DNA of 10,493 bases, from NCBI GenBank assembly GCA_031404455.1, contig JANNHP010000448.1, forward strand, positions 1 through 10,493, in the 5' to 3' direction. Positions within the stretch are counted from its first letter, which is position 1, and the number at the start of each line of letters is the position of its first letter. This document shows positions 7,361 through 10,493 of the stretch, in pieces. The position numbers were made by a program, and so were the translations under genes. This DNA is from JANNHP01 sp031404455. Its GTDB lineage: Bacteria > Planctomycetota > JAJSAM01 > JAJVHW01. The notes beneath the pieces are model-generated. The model was given only the letters and a program-made list of their open reading frames with translations. It made no database searches and was not told where the DNA came from.

Positions 7361-7818
7361 GACTTCTCTCCTTTCGCCTCGAGTTCGCGCAGCGCCTGGT
7401 CGAGCGTCGTCCACGGGAGCAGCGCGCACTTCACGCGGACGGGGAAGTGCCGCACGCCCTCCAGCGCCTCGAAGTCGCCGAGGTCGATCTCCTTCGGCAC
7501 GGGTGCGCCCTGGAGCGTCGCCTTCACCGCGGCGATCTGCGCGTGCGCCTCCGCGAGCGACTTCCCGACGACGAGGTCGTGGAGGATCGACCCGGAGCTG
7601 ACGGAGATCGCGCAGCCGCGGCCGTCCACGCGCACTCCGGCGACTCGGCCATCGGCGCCGATCTCGAGCGCGAGATCCACCTCGTCGCCGCAGACGGGGT
7701 TCATCCCCTCGGTGACGATGTCCTCGCGCGCGAGGGGCTTCTTCCCGTGCGGCGCCTTGTAGTGGTCCAGGATCAGGTCCCGGTAGAGCGCCTCGAAGGA
7801 CGGTTCTGGGATGCTCAC
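7357..7818 (-). CDS. sufU: SufU, zinc-dependent sulfur-transfer partner of SufS
   Basis: 153 aa. SufU accepts the persulfide sulfur from SufS and hands it on to the SufBCD scaffold. The IscU-like fold and the SufU zinc ligands are all visible: Cys43 and Asp45 in 'NPVCGDEVDL', Cys69 in 'GRGCAISVSSGSIL', and Cys131 in 'VRVKCALLPWTTL'. Length matches B. subtilis SufU (about 147), and the 'G..V...FPVRVKCALLPW' segment carries the short insertion that separates SufU from IscU. The start is GTG 7816-7818, which overlaps the sufS stop in GTGA. GGAG about 11 bases upstream is a passable ribosome site, so re-initiation after sufS is likely. The frame is open further upstream but that is shadow sequence inside sufS. 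The 3' end overlaps the sufT ATG by 4 bases. Confidence 0.94.
   Translation of the reverse strand: MSIPEPSFEALYRDLILDHYKAPHGKKPLAREDIVTEGMNPVCGDEVDLALEIGADGRVAGVRVDGRGCAISVSSGSILHDLVVGKSLAEAHAQIAAVKATLQGAPVPKEIDLGDFEALEGVRHFPVRVKCALLPWTTLDQALRELEAKGEKS
7368..7373 (-). promoter_or_regulatory. Strong Shine-Dalgarno of sufT
   Basis: AAGGAG on the minus strand, seven bases before ATG 7360 and inside the last codons of sufU. It is the best ribosome site in the window. It decides the sufT start over the in-frame upstream extension that overlaps sufU. Confidence 0.8.
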
Positions 7819-9068
7819 CGGCGGAAGTACTCCATGACGGCCTTGAGTCCGTCGGCGAGGGCCCGGACCTCGGACTCGGTGTTGTAGAGATAGAAGCTCG
7901 CGCGGCAGGTGGCGATCACGCCGAAGCGGCGCATGAGCGGCTGGGCGCAGTGGTGGCCGGCGCGGATCGCGATGCCGCGCTCCGCGTCGAGGAACTGGGC
8001 GACGTCGTGCGGGTGGAGGCCCGGGACTTCGAAGGAGACGATCCCCGCGCGCAACGACGCGTCGTCGGGGCCGAACGTGCGGACGCCGAGTTCGGCGAGG
8101 AGGTCGAGCGCGAGCCGCGTGAGGCGCGCCTCGTGCTCGTGGATCCGCGCCGGACCGGCCGCGACGAGGTAGTCGATCGCCGCGTGGAGGCCGATCGCGT
8201 CGGCGGCGGGCGGCGTGCCCGCCTCGAAGCGCAGCGGCGGTTCCGCGTAGGTGCTCTCCTCGAGCCGCACGCGCTGGATCATCTCGCCGCCGCCCTGCCA
8301 CGGGTCCATGCGGTCGTACATCCCGGGGCGCACGATCAATGCACCCACGCCCATCGGACCGAGCGCCTTGTGCGCCGAGAACGCGAGGAAGTCGCACCCG
8401 AGCGCCGCGACGTCCACGGCGCCGTGCGGCACCGACTGCGCCGCGTCGACGAGCGTCGTGACGCCCGCGGCGCGCGCGGTGCGGCAGAGGTCGGCGACGG
8501 GGTTCTCGGTGCCGAGCACGTTCGACTTCGACGTGAACGCGAAGAGCTTCGGGCCCTCCGCGAGGCGCGCGGCGGCGGCGTCCATGTCGAGCCGTCCGTC
8601 GTCGGTGACGGGGACGAAGCGCAGGCGCGCGCCGCGACGCTTCGCGAGCATCTGCCACGGGACGAGGTTCGCGTGGTGCTCCATCTCCGTGAGGAGCAGC
8701 GTGTCGCCGGCCTTCACGTTGCGGTCGCCCCACGCGTTCGCGACGAGGTTGACGGCCTCGGTCGTGCCGCGCGTCCACACGACACACTCCGGCGACGGAG
8801 CGCTGACGAACGTGGCGACGCGCGCCCTGGCCTCCTCGAACGCCGCCGTGGCCCGCTCGGCCAGGAAGTGCACCGAGCGGTGCACGTTGGAGTTCTTCGC
8901 CGAATAGAAGCCGGTGATCGCATCGATCACCGGCTGCGGCTTCTGCGACGTCGCCGCGCTGTCGAGGTAGACGAGCGGCTTGCCGCGCACGCTCGTCGCG
9001 AGGATCGGGAAATCCCGGCGGATCGCGTCGGCGTCGAGCGGCTTCGCGGGTGCCTCGATCGTCCTCAC
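7815..9068 (-). CDS. sufS: SufS, group II cysteine desulfurase
   Basis: 417 aa from GTG 9066-9068, with GGAG seven bases upstream, one base after the stop of the Rieske gene. SufS is PLP-dependent: it removes sulfur from L-cysteine, giving alanine and an enzyme persulfide. Visible features: 'LVYLDSAATSQKP' (32-44), 'NSNVHRSVHFLAERAT' (59-74), 'WTRGTTEAVNLVA' (98-110), 'EMEHHANLVPW' (129-139) whose His stacks on PLP, 'VDAAQSVPH' (207-215), the Schiff-base Lys234 in 'FSAHKALGPMGVG', and the catalytic Cys374 in 'RAGHHCAQPLM', followed by 'RASFYLYNTESEV' (389-401). The Cys loop is short and ordered, as in group II enzymes that need an activator such as SufU or SufE; SufU is encoded directly downstream. 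The frame continues to 9104, but that would run into the Rieske gene end and lacks a better ribosome site. Confidence 0.96.
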   Translation of the reverse strand: MRTIEAPAKPLDADAIRRDFPILATSVRGKPLVYLDSAATSQKPQPVIDAITGFYSAKNSNVHRSVHFLAERATAAFEEARARVATFVSAPSPECVVWTRGTTEAVNLVANAWGDRNVKAGDTLLLTEMEHHANLVPWQMLAKRRGARLRFVPVTDDGRLDMDAAAARLAEGPKLFAFTSKSNVLGTENPVADLCRTARAAGVTTLVDAAQSVPHGAVDVAALGCDFLAFSAHKALGPMGVGALIVRPGMYDRMDPWQGGGEMIQRVRLEESTYAEPPLRFEAGTPPAADAIGLHAAIDYLVAAGPARIHEHEARLTRLALDLLAELGVRTFGPDDASLRAGIVSFEVPGLHPHDVAQFLDAERGIAIRAGHHCAQPLMRRFGVIATCRASFYLYNTESEVRALADGLKAVMEYFRR

Positions 9069-9069
9069 G

Positions 9070-9381
9070 TCAGTTCTCCGGCGTGTCGACGAACACGTCG
9101 CCACCCTCGATGGTAGCCGTGAACGTCTCGATCGGCGTGACCGCGGGCATGCGCGTCGGGCGGCCCGTGGCGAGGTCGAAGCGCGCGCCGTGGCGCGGGC
9201 ACTCGATCTCGGTGCCGACGACCCGGCCCGCGCCGAGCGGACCGTCGTCGTGGCTGCAGCGGTTCTCCACGACGAACACCTTCGTCGCCGAGCGCGCCGC
9301 GGCGAGCGAGAGGCCGTCCACCTCGAACACGCGCGCGCCGCCCTCCGGCAGATCCGCGAGGGCGCAGAGCCGGTGCTTCAT
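9070..9381 (-). CDS. Rieske-type [2Fe-2S] ferredoxin encoded inside the suf operon
   Basis: 103 aa. The Rieske ligands are intact: Cys42-x-His44 in 'VENRCSHDDGPLG' and Cys61-x2-His64 in 'IECPRHGARFDLATG'. The fold ends with 'VTPIETFTATIEGGDVFVD' (81-99). It lacks the disulfide cysteines of respiratory Rieske proteins and a signal peptide. It is therefore a soluble dioxygenase-ferredoxin type (BphA3/NirD-like) working as a one-electron carrier in the cytosol. Similar small Rieske genes occur in suf operons of Actinobacteria, where they are proposed, not proven, to supply electrons or act as a local cluster acceptor. The ATG (9379-9381) overlaps the sufD stop in ATGA, with GGAG seven bases upstream. 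sufS starts one base after its stop. The longer frame reading through to 10281 is a shadow within sufD. Confidence 0.93.
   Translation of the reverse strand: MKHRLCALADLPEGGARVFEVDGLSLAAARSATKVFVVENRCSHDDGPLGAGRVVGTEIECPRHGARFDLATGRPTRMPAVTPIETFTATIEGGDVFVDTPEN
9076..9079 (-). promoter_or_regulatory. Shine-Dalgarno setting the sufS GTG start
   Basis: GGAG on the minus strand, seven bases before the GTG at 9068 and inside the final codons of the Rieske gene. Together with the 1-base gap to the preceding stop it makes 9068 the most likely start rather than the in-frame ATG at 9104. Confidence 0.6.
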
Positions 9382-10493
9382 CGCGGCTCTCCGAGGCGCG
9401 CGTCGAGGGCGTCGCGCACGCGCTTCTGCAGGTTCTCGCCGGGGATGCCGGCGATCGCGGGCTCGAGGAAGCCGAGCACGATCGCGCGCCGCGCCTCGGC
9501 GGGGGAGAGGCCGCGGCTCGTGCAGAAGAAGAGCTGTTCCTCGTCGATCGGTCCGACCGCGGCCGCGTGCGAGCACTTCACGTCGTTCGTCATGATCTCG
9601 AGTTCGGGGATGGTGTCCGCCCGCGCGTGCTCGGAGAGGAGCATGTTGTGGTTGCGCTGGTGCGCGCCGGCGCCGGCGCCGTCCTTCGTGATGCGCAGGC
9701 GCCCGGTGAACGCCGATCGCGCGCGGTCGCCGACGACGGTGCGGTAGTCGAGCTCGCTCGACGTGTTCGGGGCGACGTGGTCCTGGAACGTGTGGTGGTC
9801 GAAGTGGCGGCGGCCGTCGGCGAAGACGATGCCCTGCACGCGCGTCGAGGCGCCCGGCCCGTTGAGCGACGTCGTCTGCAGCGCCTTCGTCAGCCCGCCG
9901 CCCACCGCCACGTTCACGCTCTCGAACCTTCCGTCGCGCTCGACGGCCGCTCGGAGGATCGGCGCGTGGACCGTGCGCTTCGAGAAGTTCTGCACGACGA
10001 CGAGGCGCAGGCTTGCGCCCGCGCCGACGAAGACCTCGAGCACTTCGTGGATCATCGGCGCGTCGTCCTCGCCCGACGTCGCGAGGTCGAGCACGAGCGT
10101 GGCCTTCGCCTGGGCGCCGATGACGACGAGCGACCGCGCGGCCATGAGCCCGGAGCCGCCGACCCGATGCGCGACGCGGATCGGGAGGTCGACCTCCGAT
10201 TTCGCCGGGACGTGGACGAACGTCCCGCCCGCGAAGAGGGCCGCAGAGAGCGCGTCGAACTTGGCGCCCGCGCCGTCGCACTGGCCTGCCAGCGAGAAGA
10301 GCCGCGGCCGCACGATGTCCTCGTGCCGGACCGCGGCGTCGGAGAGGTCGGAGACGACGAGTCCGCGCCCGGCGAGGAGCGGGTCGATCGTCGACCTCTG
10401 GAGCACTCCGTCACGGCAGAGCGCGTACGCCGATGCGTTCTCGTACGTGCCGTCGTGGAAGTCGTCCGGCAGTTCGCCGAACTGGCTGCACGG
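9378..10493 (-). CDS. sufD: SufD, Fe-S cluster scaffold subunit (5' end outside window)
   Basis: 371 residues are visible and the frame stays open to the right edge, so the start lies outside. The GTG at 10404-10406 is internal, since 29 further in-frame codons read sensibly as 'QFGELPDDFHDGTYENASAYAL'. SufD partners SufB and the ATPase SufC to assemble clusters in the cytosol. The right-handed beta-helix core is seen as hydrophobic strand repeats, and the C-terminal part carries the family signature: 'DHHTFQDHVAPNTSSELDYRTVV', 'RSAFTGRLRITKDGAGAGAHQ', 'NHNMLLSEHARADTIPELEI', and 'NDVKCSHAAAVGPIDEEQLFF' with the His equivalent to the functional His of E. coli SufD. The sequence resembles SufD more than SufB, though both share this core. 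sufB and sufC are not in the window and presumably lie upstream. The stop overlaps the Rieske ATG by 4 bases. Confidence 0.9.
   Translation of the reverse strand, partial: PCSQFGELPDDFHDGTYENASAYALCRDGVLQRSTIDPLLAGRGLVVSDLSDAAVRHEDIVRPRLFSLAGQCDGAGAKFDALSAALFAGGTFVHVPAKSEVDLPIRVAHRVGGSGLMAARSLVVIGAQAKATLVLDLATSGEDDAPMIHEVLEVFVGAGASLRLVVVQNFSKRTVHAPILRAAVERDGRFESVNVAVGGGLTKALQTTSLNGPGASTRVQGIVFADGRRHFDHHTFQDHVAPNTSSELDYRTVVGDRARSAFTGRLRITKDGAGAGAHQRNHNMLLSEHARADTIPELEIMTNDVKCSHAAAVGPIDEEQLFFCTSRGLSPAEARRAIVLGFLEPAIAGIPGENLQKRVRDALDARLGEPR

Noticed and set aside
6440..9747. Plus-strand frames opposite rrf2 and the suf genes (6440-7762, 7950-9116, 8980-9747)
   Set aside because: Antisense to unmistakable sufS, sufU, sufT and Rieske genes; low-complexity Arg-rich translations without domains.

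Overview
This is a GC-rich (roughly 70% by eye) bacterial chromosomal window. It is densely coded, mostly on the minus strand, and reads like core chromosome rather than a mobile region. The clues to lineage are indirect. One is a secreted HEAT-repeat protein with a Trp-rich 'WWLWWEY' segment and a C-terminal 'TNF' tail, a style I associate with Planctomycetota and related deep lineages. Another is a short aspartyl-tRNA synthetase of the archaeal/non-discriminating type. A third is an actinobacterial-like suf operon carrying a Rieske ferredoxin, SufU and SufT. I favour a planctomycete-like or other deep-branching GC-rich phylum, with low to moderate confidence.

Layout from left to right: (1) 2-232 (+), the C-terminal end of a CDP-alcohol phosphatidyltransferase, probably phosphatidylserine synthase. 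(2) 257-2503 (-), a 748-aa exported HEAT-repeat protein with an unusual N-terminal domain. (3) 2626-3927 (-), aspartyl-tRNA synthetase. (4) 3928-4181, a gene-free stretch of 254 bases holding a perfect 10-bp hairpin. (5) 4182-5486 (-), a sulfatase-like lipoprotein with Thr at the nucleophile position. (6) 5555-6286 (+), a class I SAM methyltransferase, divergent from the sulfatase. (7) 6290-6763 (-), an Rrf2-family Fe-S regulator, convergent with the methyltransferase. (8) 6764-6943, an intergenic stretch almost filled by a 132-bp element of nested inverted repeats. (9) 6944-10493 (-), a suf operon: sufD (5' end outside the window), Rieske ferredoxin, sufS, sufU, sufT.

The suf genes are packed with 4-base overlaps or 1-base gaps and should be translated in a coupled way. 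SufS takes sulfur from cysteine, SufU relays it, SufD (with SufB and SufC, presumably just upstream of the window) builds the cluster, and SufT helps deliver or mature it. The Rrf2 protein has three cysteines suited to a [2Fe-2S] cluster and is the likely sensor for this operon.

I did not find a clearly new defence or mobile system. The items most worth a second look are the nested inverted-repeat element between sufT and rrf2, the architecture of the secreted HEAT protein, the Thr-nucleophile sulfatase-like lipoprotein, and the hairpin ahead of aspS.
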